Of a stretch of DNA of 64,000 nt, positions 24,801 through 33,604 are shown piece by piece; within the stretch, counting starts at the first letter, position 1, and every line of letters starts with the position of its first letter. The translations under genes were made by a program, and so were the position numbers. The DNA lies in NCBI GenBank assembly GCA_934572335.1, contig CAKTKU010000005.1, positions 34,539-98,538 of the forward strand, written 5' to 3'. Source of the stretch: an uncultured Oscillospiraceae bacterium (GTDB taxonomy: Bacteria > Bacillota > Clostridia > Oscillospirales > Oscillospiraceae). The notes beneath the pieces are model-generated. The model had not been told where the DNA came from. It did no database searches and saw only the letters and a program-made list of their open reading frames with translations.

Positions 24801-27800
24801 GGGCGGATGGTACGACCTGATGGCGAGCGAGGCAATGCTGACAAGCTACATCGCGTGCGCCAAGGGCGACGTGCCTGTGCGCCACTGGCGGCGGCTCAGC
24901 CGCGCGCAGCTGCAGAAGGACGGCTACCGCGGGCTTGCGAGTTGGACGGGGACGATGTTTGAATATCTCATGCCGGAGCTTTTTCTGCCGGTATACCGGG
25001 GCAGCCTCATCTACGAGAGCGGCAAATTCTGCCTGTACGCGCAGAAAAAGCGCGTGTGGGCGGGCAAGCCCTGGGGCATATCCGAAAGCGCGTTCTACTC
25101 GCTCGACAGCGCGCTCAACTACCGCTACAAGGCGCACGGCTGTGCCGCGCTCGCGCTCAAGCGCGGGCAGGACGCGGACATGGTCGTCTCGCCGTACTCC
25201 AGCTTCCTCGCCCTTGCGATCGACCCCGAAGGCGGCATACGCAACCTCCGGCACCTTGAGGCGCTCGGCGCGCTGGGGCGCTGGGGCTTTATAGAGGCGC
25301 TGGACTTCACGCCCGGGCGCTGCCGCAGTGATAACGGCGAGCAGGTGCGCTGCTACATGGCGCACCACATCGGCATGAGCGTCATCGCCGCAGCGAACGC
25401 CGCGTGCGGCGGTTGCGTGCAGCGGCGGTTCATGTCCGCGCCGGACATGGCGGCGTTCTCGCTTCTATTGCAGGAGCGCGTGGACGGCGGTGGGGTCATC
25501 ATCCGCCGCGACAGCTCCGACATTCCCGAGCGCACAGAGCGCAGCGCCGTGATGCGCTGGCAGCTTCGCGGCGGGGAGGAGGACACGGCGCGGCACTGCT
25601 GTGTCCTCTCCAACGGGGCGTACAACATTCTCGCGGCGAACACCGGGCACACGCGCGCCGCGTGCGGCAGCACCGCGATATACGGCGGCATACCCGGTCT
25701 CGGCGCGGAGGGCGGCATACGCATCTCCGCCGGGATCGACGGGGAGGCGCTGACACTGCTGCCCTGCGCCGCGCCCGTGCTGTGGGAGCTTGAGGAGGAG
25801 TGCGTGCGCATAACGGGGCGCACGGACGAGCTGGAATGGTCATGCTCCGTATCGGCGGCATACGGTGACTGCGGTGAGGGGCGCGCCGTGACGCTGTGTG
25901 CATCGCGCGATATGCGCGTTTCGCTCGCGCTGTCGTTCATGCCTCTCCTCGCCCCGATGGCGGATTATATGAGCCACCCGGCGTTCTGGGCGCTGGGCAT
26001 ATACGCCGAGGAGGCGGACGGCATGCTGACGCTCCGGCGCGTGCGCCGGGGCGACGCCGGCGAGTGCTGGCTGTGCCTCGCGGCGAACACGCCCCTGCGC
26101 TTCTCCGCCGATGAAAACGGCGCCCTCGGCTGGCTGTCGCGCCCGATGGTGCGCGCGGAGACCGTGCTGGAGCTGAAAGCCGGACAGGCGGAGACCGTGC
26201 GCTTCGCCCTCTGCACGAGCCGCGAGCGCGGCGAGAGCGAGCGCGGGGCGCAGCGCATCCTCGTCTCTGGCGTGAACGACCGGGGCAACATGGTCTCGGC
26301 GAGCGCGGCGCATCTCGGTATGCGCGGGGAAGAGGTCGGCGCGGCGATGGCGATGCTGGAAAAGCTGTGCCCCGACCGCACCCAGTGCGCCGCGGCAAAG
26401 CAGGAGCTGTGGCGCTATGGCATCTCCGGCGATCTGCCGATCATCTGCTGTGACGGGCGGGCGCTGGAATGCGAGGCGCTTTTGAAGCGCTTCTGTCTTT
26501 TGAAAAGCTGCGGCGTCAACGCCGATCTCGTGTATCTCACCGACGAGCAGGGCGAATACCGCCAGCCCGTATACCGCAAGGTGAACGAGGCGCTGATGGC
26601 GTTCGGGCTGGAATCGCTCATCGGCACGGACGGCGGCGTGCACTTTGCGCCGATGGAGGCGGCGTCCGCCGTGATAAGCCGCGCGGCGCTGACCGTCGGG
26701 GCAGAGCGAACTTTTCCCCCTCCCCCGCCGTGGCCGCCGCAGGGCGCGCCGCGCAGGGCGGACTACGTGCCGCGGCATGAGCGCGACGGGCGGAGCTTTG
26801 TGTTCACGCTCGACGGTATGCTCCCTGCGCGGGTGTGGCAGCACGTGCTCTCCAACGGCAGCACGGGGTATATCGCCACGGAGTGCGGCTCGGGCTGCAT
26901 GTGGTTTGAAAACGCGCGGGAGATGCGCATCACCGCGCCCCCGGTGGACGTGAACGCCGTGATGGGCAATGAAGCCCTCTGGTGCGACACGGGCGGCGAG
27001 CGGATAAGCCTCTTCGCCGCGGGAGATTCCCGGCGCTGCCGCGTGTGCTATGCGCCGGGGTACGCCAGCTGGGAAAAGGAGCTGGGCGCGCGGCGGGTGA
27101 AGACCACGGCGTTCATCCCCGCCGACACGGACGCGCGCGTATTCATCATTGAGGGCGCGGCTGGTCTGCGCCTCAGCTGGGCGATGAAGCCCGTCATGGG
27201 CGCGGCGGACGCGAAGGCCGTGCGCATCGAGGCGCGCGGCGGCGCGCTCGTGTGCTCAAACCCGGAATCTTACCTCCCCGGCGCGGAGGCCGTAGCCGTG
27301 TGCTCGCTCCCGTGCGAGGCGAGCTGTGACTACGCGCCGCCCGCCGCGGTGATAACGGTGCTGGCGGACGACGTGACGGTGCTCGCGTGCGGGTGCAGCG
27401 GCGAGGATGAGCTTCGCGCGCTGTGCACGCCCAAGGCGGCGTTTGAAGCGCTCGACCGTGTGCGCGGCGGCTGGAGCGCGCTTCTGCGCCGGTTTGAGCT
27501 GAGCTCCGGCGCTGAGGCTTTTGACGCTTACACGAACACATGGGCGGTGTACCAGTGCGTTGCCGGGCGGCTCGACGCGAGAGCGAGCCTTTACCAGAGC
27601 GGCGGGGCGATCGGCTTTCGCGATCAGCTTCAGGACGCGGTGAACATGCTGCTCATCTCCCCGGCATACGCGCGAGAGCGGATAATCGACTGCTGCCGCC
27701 ATCAGTACACCGAGGGCGACGTCATGCACTGGTGGCACCGTCACCCGGAGGGCGACCGCGGCGTGCGTACGCGCTGCTCGGACGATCTTCTGTGGCTGGT

Positions 27801-28884
27801 GTGGGCGCTGTGCGAATACACGGAGAAGACCGGCGACTACGCCATATGCGACGAGGAGGTGCTTTATATCGCGTCCGACCCGCTCGCGCCCAACGAGCGC
27901 GACCGTTATGAAACGCCGCACCGCGCCGACGAGCGCGCCAGTGTTCTCGCGCACGCACAGACCGCACTTGAGCGCTGCATTGCCCGCGGCTTCGGCGCGC
28001 ACGGTCTGCCCCACATCGGGCGCGGCGACTGGAACGACGCGCTGGACGAGGTCGGCGGGGAGAGCGTATGGCTGGCGTGGTTTCTCGCGTCAAACGCCGC
28101 GCGCTTTGCCGCGCTTCTGGACCGTCTCGACCGCGAGGGTTCGGCGCGCTTTGCCCGCTGTGCCGAGAAGGCGGCGCAGGCGGCGGACAAGGCGTGGACA
28201 GGGCGCTGGTACGCGCGCGGGTACTTTGCCTCCGGCGAGGTGCTCGGCGGGGAGGAGCGCATCGACTCTGTCGCGCAGAGCTGGGCGGTTCTGTGCGGCG
28301 CTCTGCCCGACAGCAACCGCCCCGGCATCGCGGTGGACTCCGCCGTGCGCCGTCTCGTCGACCGCGCGGGAGGTCTCGTGCGGCTGTTCACGCCGCCGTA
28401 CTCCCCCGACGAGCACCCGTGTCCGGGCTATATCGCCAGCTACGGCGAGGGCTTCCGCGAAAACGGTGGGCAGTACACCCACGGGGCGATATGGCTGGCG
28501 ATGGCGTGTCTGCGGCTGGGTCGTGCGGAGGACGGGTGGGATATACTCTCCATGCTCCTGCCGGAAAACCACGACCTTCATCGCTACGGTGCCGAGCCGT
28601 TCGTCATCGCCGCCGATGTTTACGCCGCCCCCGGACACGAGGGCGAGGCGGGGTGGAGCTGGTACACCGGCTCCGCCGGGTGGTACTTCCGCGCCGTGAT
28701 GGAGGAGCTACTGGGGCTGCATCTGCGCGGCGGCAAGCTCACCGTCTCCCCGCGCCTTCCCGCGGCGCTGCGCCTGTGCCGCGTCGTGTGGACGGACTTC
28801 TCCGGCGTGCGCCACGAGATAGAGCTGACCCACGGCGGAGTCACTGTCGACGGCGAGCGCTACACCGGCGGAGAAATCGGCTGA
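21814..28884 (+). CDS. Cyclic beta-1,2-glucan synthase-like protein (GT84, glycoamylase-like, GH94)
   Basis: About 2356 residues. Two hydrophobic clusters (residues about 280-325 and 650-815) flank a GT84-type glycosyltransferase with LDSDTRIYPG near residue 471 and the RLHRWIRGDWQN motif. A glycoamylase-like domain spans about 830-1205 (FNWYDTATLLPL-like region, MAHHIGMSVIA). The C-terminal third is a GH94 phosphorylase-type domain with GFRDQLQDAVN, RGDWNDALDEVG and WSWYTGSAGW. This is the NdvB/Cgs architecture that builds and trims beta-1,2-glucan. I choose 21814 because AGAGGA lies 11 bases upstream; an upstream TTG (21727) is possible. Monocistronic. Linear versus cyclic product cannot be told. 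Confidence 0.88.
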   Translation: MDNTMNSAIYIELPQLGEYAASAAKLLSPESEGSGRTEARRLQKCCRELRRSHAEIARRYGTVTSPPAACEWLLDNWYMIEREYRGVLPQIEGARRLRLCPDGVLAAALCRNMLMSGRGEVTEERFRAYMEGFQSVTVLRRGELCLIPALLGAAVIECAAAVCREMRYAADTDAYAKQLEALFTTLRLLSVLDMEALIESADVTDRVLTGDPTGEYARMDAGTKQAYLRRVEQLARRADTEEHIYARALVRRAANEGRHIGFYLFPARGHHGEGWYIGANVLLTLSAALALGFHLKSAAAAALLLLPVSELVKSLIDYILLHIVRPKRLFRMDTQDGVPHDGRTICVISTLLGAEASAERLEELYYACRGEGSALAFGLLADLPEADSADTDADEALIRPVREAVMRLNRKYGGRFYLFTRPRRFDGERYTPHERKRGAILELAKLLCDEESELEVTGEKDALGGTRYILTLDSDTRIYPGAAGELIGAMLHPLCRPVIDARTHTVTAGHAVIHPRIDTELQSSGETDFALIFAGAGGSDPYGTLCGELYMDAFASGGFAGKGVIDARALLTCTRGFPEGRILSHDAPEGAYLRGAYMGDAEFSDRFPSRPLAYYKRLHRWIRGDWQNIPFIFARGLSDIDRWRLIDSLRRSLIAPATLFAICAGFFVPGTPITVAAWAALLALAARLMFSLAETTLSRRRGERPRRYTRILTGAGGAIVQTFIRLWLLPYEAWVSLTAAATALWRMAVTHRRLLQWQTAAEVRGDAGLLGHIRAMYFHVLLGAALLAFSPAVMGKSAGLMWLLSPAAAFALALPARRGTELAENERRYLIQAAQRSFGYFDSFFSPEDSFLPPDNFQEQPPVGLARRTSPTNIGLALAAHTAAVDMGIITRKACRDYTGTVLDTLERMPRHMGHFYNWYDTATLLPLLPAYISTVDSGNMYAGLLTARQAMAEYGEEELAARLDALMAEMDFAPLYDKTRGLFHICYDTANERGAGGWYDLMASEAMLTSYIACAKGDVPVRHWRRLSRAQLQKDGYRGLASWTGTMFEYLMPELFLPVYRGSLIYESGKFCLYAQKKRVWAGKPWGISESAFYSLDSALNYRYKAHGCAALALKRGQDADMVVSPYSSFLALAIDPEGGIRNLRHLEALGALGRWGFIEALDFTPGRCRSDNGEQVRCYMAHHIGMSVIAAANAACGGCVQRRFMSAPDMAAFSLLLQERVDGGGVIIRRDSSDIPERTERSAVMRWQLRGGEEDTARHCCVLSNGAYNILAANTGHTRAACGSTAIYGGIPGLGAEGGIRISAGIDGEALTLLPCAAPVLWELEEECVRITGRTDELEWSCSVSAAYGDCGEGRAVTLCASRDMRVSLALSFMPLLAPMADYMSHPAFWALGIYAEEADGMLTLRRVRRGDAGECWLCLAANTPLRFSADENGALGWLSRPMVRAETVLELKAGQAETVRFALCTSRERGESERGAQRILVSGVNDRGNMVSASAAHLGMRGEEVGAAMAMLEKLCPDRTQCAAAKQELWRYGISGDLPIICCDGRALECEALLKRFCLLKSCGVNADLVYLTDEQGEYRQPVYRKVNEALMAFGLESLIGTDGGVHFAPMEAASAVISRAALTVGAERTFPPPPPWPPQGAPRRADYVPRHERDGRSFVFTLDGMLPARVWQHVLSNGSTGYIATECGSGCMWFENAREMRITAPPVDVNAVMGNEALWCDTGGERISLFAAGDSRRCRVCYAPGYASWEKELGARRVKTTAFIPADTDARVFIIEGAAGLRLSWAMKPVMGAADAKAVRIEARGGALVCSNPESYLPGAEAVAVCSLPCEASCDYAPPAAVITVLADDVTVLACGCSGEDELRALCTPKAAFEALDRVRGGWSALLRRFELSSGAEAFDAYTNTWAVYQCVAGRLDARASLYQSGGAIGFRDQLQDAVNMLLISPAYARERIIDCCRHQYTEGDVMHWWHRHPEGDRGVRTRCSDDLLWLVWALCEYTEKTGDYAICDEEVLYIASDPLAPNERDRYETPHRADERASVLAHAQTALERCIARGFGAHGLPHIGRGDWNDALDEVGGESVWLAWFLASNAARFAALLDRLDREGSARFARCAEKAAQAADKAWTGRWYARGYFASGEVLGGEERIDSVAQSWAVLCGALPDSNRPGIAVDSAVRRLVDRAGGLVRLFTPPYSPDEHPCPGYIASYGEGFRENGGQYTHGAIWLAMACLRLGRAEDGWDILSMLLPENHDLHRYGAEPFVIAADVYAAPGHEGEAGWSWYTGSAGWYFRAVMEELLGLHLRGGKLTVSPRLPAALRLCRVVWTDFSGVRHEIELTHGGVTVDGERYTGGEIG

Positions 28885-28978
28885 TATACGCCGGGAAATT
28901 TCACACTTTGGCTATCTTTTTCGGCACGCCGGTGTTATAATGTAAGTTACAAAACGAAAAACTCCGCGGAGGTGTTTC

Positions 28979-30301
28979 ATGGATATATCACAGAAAGAAA
29001 TATTGCCCGGCGTATCTTTGACCTGCCTGCGCTCCGACAAGTTCAAGACCGCGTGTCTGAGCATTTCTCTCCTGTCCCAGCTTGAGCGCGAGACCGCCTC
29101 CATGAACGCGCTCATTCCGTTCGTGCTGCGGCGCGGGACGACGGTATACCCCGATATGGAGAGCATTTCCCGCCGCCTTGACGAGCTTTACGGCACGGCG
29201 ATCGAGCCGGTCGTGCGCCGCGTGGGCGAGATACAGTGCGTCGGTCTCTATGCCAGCATACCCGAGGGCGAGTTTCTGCCCGGCGGGCAGGACGTGCTGC
29301 ATGACGCGGCGGCGCTGATGGGGCAGCTGCTGCTCGATCCCGTGACGCGCGGCGGGCTTTTCCTGCCCGACTATGTCGACAGTGAGCGCGACAAGCTCTG
29401 CGAGCTTATACGCAGCCGCGTCAACGACAAGCGCGGCTATGCCGTCATCCGCTGCATTGAGGAGATGTGCTGCTTTGAGCCTTACGCCGTCGGGCGCTAC
29501 GGCTCGGCGGACGACTGCGAGAGCATCAACTACAAAAAACTCACCCGCCGCTACCGCACGCTTTTGCAGACGAGTCCCGTCGAGATCTTCTACTGCGGGC
29601 GCGCCGACGCGAAGAACGTTGAGCGCGCGCTGCGCGACGCGCTCGCCCTTCTGCCGCGCGGCGAGATAGATTACGACATCGGCACCGACGTGCGCATGAA
29701 CGCCGTGGAGGCAGAGCCGCGCTATGTCGAGGAGGCCATGAATGTCACGCAGGGCAAACTTTCCATAGGCTTCCGCCTGGGCGACGCAATGGACGAGCCG
29801 GACATGGCGGCGCTGTCGGTCTTCAACGCCGTTTACGGCAGCGGCAGCACGTCCAAGCTCTTCGTCAACGTTCGTGAGAAGCTACAGCTGTGCTACTACG
29901 CCAGCTCCGCCATCGACCTGCACAAGGGCATCATGCTCGTCTCCTCCGGCATTGAGTTTGATAAATTTGACGAGGCAAAGGCGGAGATACTTGCCCAGCT
30001 GGACGAGATACGTAATGGCAGCATCACTGATGAGGAGCTGAGCGCCGCGAAGGCGGGCATCGCCTCCATGCTGCGCTCGGAGATGGACAGTCAGGGCGAG
30101 CTTGAGGGATTCTACCTCTCTCAGGCGCTCGCCGGGCTGGACTACGGTCCGTTGGAGCTTGCGGCGCTCGTGGAGGAGGTCACAAAAGAGGACGTTGTCG
30201 ACATCGCGCGCGGCGTCGAGTGCGATCTTGTATATTTTCTGACCGGCAGCGGCGAGGACGGCGACGACATGGAGGAGGCTGAGGACGATGCAGAAAACTG
30301 A
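28979..30301 (+). CDS. yfmF: M16 peptidase-like protein, inactive-type partner (YfmF)
   Basis: A 440-residue insulinase-fold protein without the HxxEH zinc motif, as expected for the non-catalytic partner of YfmH. Features: CLSISLLSQLERETASMNALIPFVLRRGT, then FRLGDAMDEPDMAALSVFNAVYGSGSTSKLFVNVREKLQLCYYASS. Homologues are linked to elongation factor P modification in Bacillus. GGAGGT precedes ATG 28979, and a TATAAT lies at 28936-28941. The acidic tail overlaps the yfmH start by 14 bases. Confidence 0.88.
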   Translation: MDISQKEILPGVSLTCLRSDKFKTACLSISLLSQLERETASMNALIPFVLRRGTTVYPDMESISRRLDELYGTAIEPVVRRVGEIQCVGLYASIPEGEFLPGGQDVLHDAAALMGQLLLDPVTRGGLFLPDYVDSERDKLCELIRSRVNDKRGYAVIRCIEEMCCFEPYAVGRYGSADDCESINYKKLTRRYRTLLQTSPVEIFYCGRADAKNVERALRDALALLPRGEIDYDIGTDVRMNAVEAEPRYVEEAMNVTQGKLSIGFRLGDAMDEPDMAALSVFNAVYGSGSTSKLFVNVREKLQLCYYASSAIDLHKGIMLVSSGIEFDKFDEAKAEILAQLDEIRNGSITDEELSAAKAGIASMLRSEMDSQGELEGFYLSQALAGLDYGPLELAALVEEVTKEDVVDIARGVECDLVYFLTGSGEDGDDMEEAEDDAEN

Positions 30302-31562
30302 ATACAAAAACATCGGCGAAACGCTCTATGCCTGTACGCTCCCCAACGGTCTGCGCGTGAGGGTGCTGCCAAAGCCCGGCTTCAACAGCTTCTACGCCGT
30401 GTTCGCCACGAACTACGGCGGGGCGCACCGCGCGTTCACGCTTGACGGGCAGCATATCGACACGCCCGCGGGCGTCGCGCATTTTCTTGAGCACAAGATG
30501 TTCGACCTCCCCGGCGGTGATAATGCGCTCAACATCCTCACTGCGAACGGAGCCGACCCCAACGCTTTCACCTCCAGCGGCATGACCGCCTATTACTTTG
30601 AGTGCACGGAGAATTTTGAACAGAATCTCCGTATGCTGCTGCACTTTGTCTCCACGCCGTACTTCACGCCCGAGACCGTGCAGAAGGAGCAGGGCATCAT
30701 CGCGCAGGAGATACGCATGGGCGAGGACAACCCCGGCGTGGTGCTCTATTATGACCTGCTGCGCATGCTCTATAAATCCCACCCCATCCGCGACCGCGTC
30801 GCCGGCACGGTGGAGAGCATCGCCGAGATCACGGACAAAACGCTCTATGACTGCCACCGCGCGTTCTATTCCGGCGCAAACATGGTGCTGTGCATCGCGG
30901 GCGACGTCGACCCGGAGCGCATGTCCGCCATCGCGTTTGAGGAGCTTCCCTCCGCGCACACGACAGCGCCCACGGCAGACCTGCCCGACGACGGCGAGCT
31001 GCCCTTTGAGCAGTATAAGCGCACGGAGATGCCCGTCTCCGCGCCGCAGTTTTTCATCGGGGCAAAGCTCCGTCCTGAGACTGACGGCGAGGCGGCGCTG
31101 CGTCAGCGCCTCGTCGCGATGCTGGCAATGCGTCTTTTGTGCGGCTATTCCTCGCCGTTTTACGCCCGGCTCTACGCCGAGGGGCTTTTGAACCGCGATT
31201 TTGACTATGAGGTCGACTTCACCGCCGGGACCGCCACCATCATCATCGGCGGCGAGAGTGCGGAGCCGGAGCGCGTGCGCGACGAGCTCACAGCCGAGGT
31301 CGGGCGCATAGTGCGCGAGGGCTTTGCCGCCGATGCGTTCGAGCGCGCCAGACGCGCCTCGCTCGGCGCGCGGCTGCGCGGGCTGGAGGACTTCGACAAT
31401 GTGTGCCTCTCCATCGCGGAGGGCATATTCGACGGGTACGACGCGCTATCGTCGGCGGCGGTGCTCGAAACCGTGACGAAGGCCGAGTGCGAGAGCTTCG
31501 TGCGCGAAAAGCTCGCCGCGGAGCGGCTGGCGCTCGCGGTCATCGCGCCGGGAAAGGAGTGA
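30288..31562 (+). CDS. yfmH: M16-family zinc peptidase (YfmH)
   Basis: A 424-residue peptidase with the inverted zinc motif HFLEHKMF (HxxEH) near residue 67 and the distal glutamate in QGIIAQEIRMGED. The second M16 domain follows. It probably forms a heterodimer with the YfmF-like protein, whose gene overlaps its start. The pair and lgt are tightly packed. Confidence 0.9.
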   Translation: MQKTEYKNIGETLYACTLPNGLRVRVLPKPGFNSFYAVFATNYGGAHRAFTLDGQHIDTPAGVAHFLEHKMFDLPGGDNALNILTANGADPNAFTSSGMTAYYFECTENFEQNLRMLLHFVSTPYFTPETVQKEQGIIAQEIRMGEDNPGVVLYYDLLRMLYKSHPIRDRVAGTVESIAEITDKTLYDCHRAFYSGANMVLCIAGDVDPERMSAIAFEELPSAHTTAPTADLPDDGELPFEQYKRTEMPVSAPQFFIGAKLRPETDGEAALRQRLVAMLAMRLLCGYSSPFYARLYAEGLLNRDFDYEVDFTAGTATIIIGGESAEPERVRDELTAEVGRIVREGFAADAFERARRASLGARLRGLEDFDNVCLSIAEGIFDGYDALSSAAVLETVTKAECESFVREKLAAERLALAVIAPGKE

Positions 31563-31569
31563 TGCACCC

Positions 31570-32526
31570 ATGACCACCACCGTTATCCAGACCATCCAGC
31601 GCGACTCGATCATCAGCTTCCCTATGCTTGGGAACTTGCAGCTCGATCCGCCGTCATACATCACAGTGTTCGGGCGGAACATATACTTTTACGGTATACT
31701 CATCGCCATCGGCTTTCTGCTGGGCATACTCGTCTGCACGCGCATCTCAAAGCGCTTCGGCATAAAGGAGGACGATATTTACGATGTGTTCCTCTGGCTG
31801 ATCCCGCTGTCGATCGTTGGCGCGAGGCTGTACTTTGTGCTCTTCAAGCTTGACTATTATCTCGCCAATCCCGCGGAGATATTTGCCCTGCGCGAGGGCG
31901 GGCTCGCCATCTACGGCGGCGTTATCGCGGGCATTCTCGTGATATACTTCGTCTCCCGCCACAAGAAGATACCCCTCGGCGCAATGCTCGACGTCATCGT
32001 GTTCGGGCTGCTCATCGGGCAGATAATCGGGCGCTGGGGCAACTTCATGAACCGCGAAGCATTCGGCGCGGAGACCACGGTGTTCTGCCGCATGGGGCTG
32101 ACCGCCCCAGACGGCACGACTATTTACGTCCATCCGACTTTCCTTTATGAAAGTCTTTGGAACCTTGTCTGTCTGATCTTTCTTGCCGTGTTTGTCCGAC
32201 GCGGCAAACGCAGGTACGACGGGCAGTGCATACTCATCTATTTCCTATGGTACGGTATCGGCAGGGCTTGGATAGAGGGGCTTCGCACCGACAGCCTCTA
32301 CATAGGCTCGACCGGTATCCGCGTGTCGCAGCTGCTTTCCGCCGTGCTTGCGCTCGCGGCGCTCATCACGCTCATCGTTCAGAGCCGGCGTGAGCATCCG
32401 CCCGAGGCGCTGTATGTCAACCGCGTCGCGGCGGCGGAAGCGGCGAAGGCAGAGGCGGACGGCGCTGACGGCAACGGCACGGAAAGCAGTGAACAAACCA
32501 ACAACAATGAAGATGGAGGTAACTGA
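31570..32526 (+). CDS. lgt: Prolipoprotein diacylglyceryl transferase
   Basis: A 318-residue integral membrane enzyme that transfers diacylglycerol to lipoprotein cysteines. Signature GRWGNFMNREAFG, with HPTFLYESLWNL further on; seven helices start with FGRNIYFYGILIAIGFLLGI. The C-terminal 40 residues are a hydrophilic Ala/Glu extension beyond the usual end. Seven bases after yfmH. Confidence 0.95.
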   Translation: MTTTVIQTIQRDSIISFPMLGNLQLDPPSYITVFGRNIYFYGILIAIGFLLGILVCTRISKRFGIKEDDIYDVFLWLIPLSIVGARLYFVLFKLDYYLANPAEIFALREGGLAIYGGVIAGILVIYFVSRHKKIPLGAMLDVIVFGLLIGQIIGRWGNFMNREAFGAETTVFCRMGLTAPDGTTIYVHPTFLYESLWNLVCLIFLAVFVRRGKRRYDGQCILIYFLWYGIGRAWIEGLRTDSLYIGSTGIRVSQLLSAVLALAALITLIVQSRREHPPEALYVNRVAAAEAAKAEADGADGNGTESSEQTNNNEDGGN

Positions 32527-32528
32527 AC

Positions 32529-32999
32529 ATGGCAGATTATAAGGACATCATCACCGGCACCATCAAGAACCTCGCGGGCAAGGCGAAGGACTTTGCCGAG
32601 AGCAGCACCGTGCGCGGCATATACGAGCACGGCGCGGAGCGTGCGAAGGCCTACGGCGCCATCGCGAAGCTCACGCTTGAGATCTCCGGCGACACGGAGG
32701 AGCTCAAGCGCGCGTATACCGAGATCGGCAAGCTCTACTTTGAGCAGGCGCGCGAGAACCCCGAGGGCTTCTTCGCTCCCCTCTTCGCGCAGGTCGAGGA
32801 GATCAACGGACGCATCCACGCCAACGAGGACGCGATTGCCGACATAAAGGCACAGATCGAGGCGGAGAACGCCGACAGCGACGGTCTCGGCATCGACATC
32901 AGCGTTGAGTTCGGCGACTTTGACGACATGGTCGACAGCACCGAGGCCGACGGCACGGGCGCGGACAGCGCTCCCACTGAGGATAAGCACGAGGAGTAA
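32529..32999 (+). CDS. Conserved small helical protein of unknown function
   Basis: A 156-residue protein, helical through residue 115 (IKNLAGKAKDFAESSTVRGIY; AYTEIGKLYFEQARENPEGFFAPLFAQVEEINGRIHANEDAIADIKAQ), the second stretch coiled-coil-like, followed by a very acidic tail. No signal peptide or known motif. It starts two bases after lgt with GGAGG, so it belongs to the yfmF-yfmH-lgt operon. Similar small proteins occur in Clostridia, but I do not know a function. Confidence 0.7.
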   Translation: MADYKDIITGTIKNLAGKAKDFAESSTVRGIYEHGAERAKAYGAIAKLTLEISGDTEELKRAYTEIGKLYFEQARENPEGFFAPLFAQVEEINGRIHANEDAIADIKAQIEAENADSDGLGIDISVEFGDFDDMVDSTEADGTGADSAPTEDKHEE

Positions 33000-33020
33000 G
33001 CACAGCGGCGTACATACAGC

Positions 33021-33057
33021 GCATAGCCCCGGCGAAAGCCATTCGCCGGGGCTATGC
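33021..33057 (+). terminator. Strong hairpin at the end of the lgt operon
   Basis: Sixteen-base perfect arms GCATAGCCCCGGCGAA / TTCGCCGGGGCTATGC around a five-base loop. The following bases are only moderately T-rich (GGATATTTGG). Confidence 0.65.
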
Positions 33058-33110
33058 GGATATTTGGCGCACACTGCGGTATTTTCTCTCAGATATTTTG
33101 CCTGTGAGGT

Positions 33111-33139
33111 TTGACAATGCGCCGCCTTTTTGCTATAAT
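33111..33139 (+). promoter_or_regulatory. Promoter of tRNA-Arg
   Basis: Perfect TTGACA (33111-33116), 17-base spacer, perfect TATAAT (33134-33139), 20 bases before the tRNA. Confidence 0.88.
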
Positions 33140-33159
33140 GCTTTCTGCAAATCGAATAT

Positions 33160-33236
33160 GTGCCCGTGGCGCAGCTGGATAGCGCGTCGGACTCCGACTC
33201 CGAAGGTCGCAGGTTCGAATCCTGTCGGGCATACCA
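33160..33236 (+). tRNA. tRNA-Arg (anticodon CCG)
   Basis: Full cloverleaf: acceptor GTGCCCG pairs with CGGGCAT (one G-U); D stem GCGC/GCGC; anticodon stem TCGGA/TCCGA around loop CTCCGAC, giving anticodon CCG; T arm GCAGG-TTCGAAT-CCTGT; discriminator A at 33233 followed by an encoded CCA. It decodes CGG, consistent with the GC-rich genes here. Confidence 0.95.
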
Positions 33237-33238
33237 CA

Positions 33239-33273
33239 CCGCCGCAAGCGAAATGACGCTTGCGGCGGATTTT
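33239..33273 (+). terminator. Terminator of tRNA-Arg
   Basis: Stem CCGCCGCAAGCG / CGCTTGCGGCGG with a six-base loop, then ATTTTTA. Confidence 0.9.
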
Positions 33274-33530
33274 TATGTTTCACATCAAAAGTCATCTCGC
33301 GCTCACTCCTCTGCTCCTCCTTTCCAAATCGAACCCGCTCCGCTGGGCTTCGATTTGGGTTTTTAGTGTACTTCTAACTGGCAGCGCTTCCGGCGCGAAT
33401 ATCCGCTTCGCTCAATTTTTTGAGAGGGTCATACTCTCCCCTCTCAAGCTCTCCCCATGCAGATTTTTGAAATGTCACCATCGGGATTCGATTTGGTTTT
33501 TATGTTCTCAAAAACTCTTAATCTTACGCA
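33274..33530. other. Gene-free stretch with an inverted repeat
   Basis: No convincing coding region. An inverted repeat CCAAATCGAACCC / GGGCTTCGATTTGG at 33324-33358 runs into GTTTTTAG and could act as a terminator. A similar GATTCGATTTGGTTTTTA recurs at 33485-33502, suggesting a degenerate duplication. Confidence 0.4.
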
Positions 33531-33567
33531 AACCGGCAAGGCTCGAATGAGCCCTGCCGGTTTTTTA
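33531..33567. terminator. Hairpin downstream of etfA
   Basis: Arms AACCGGCAAGGCTC / GAGCCCTGCCGGTT with a four-base loop and TTTTTT on the plus side. It closes the leftward acyl-CoA dehydrogenase-ETF operon and may also stop rightward transcription. Confidence 0.7.
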
Positions 33568-33604
33568 TACGCTCCACGCCGTGGAACTCCGATATTATCG
33601 CAAA

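Noticed and set aside
22858..25368. An 836-codon open frame opposite the glucan-synthase-like gene
   Set aside because: Arg/Ala/His-rich translation with no domains; a shadow of GC-rich coding sequence.
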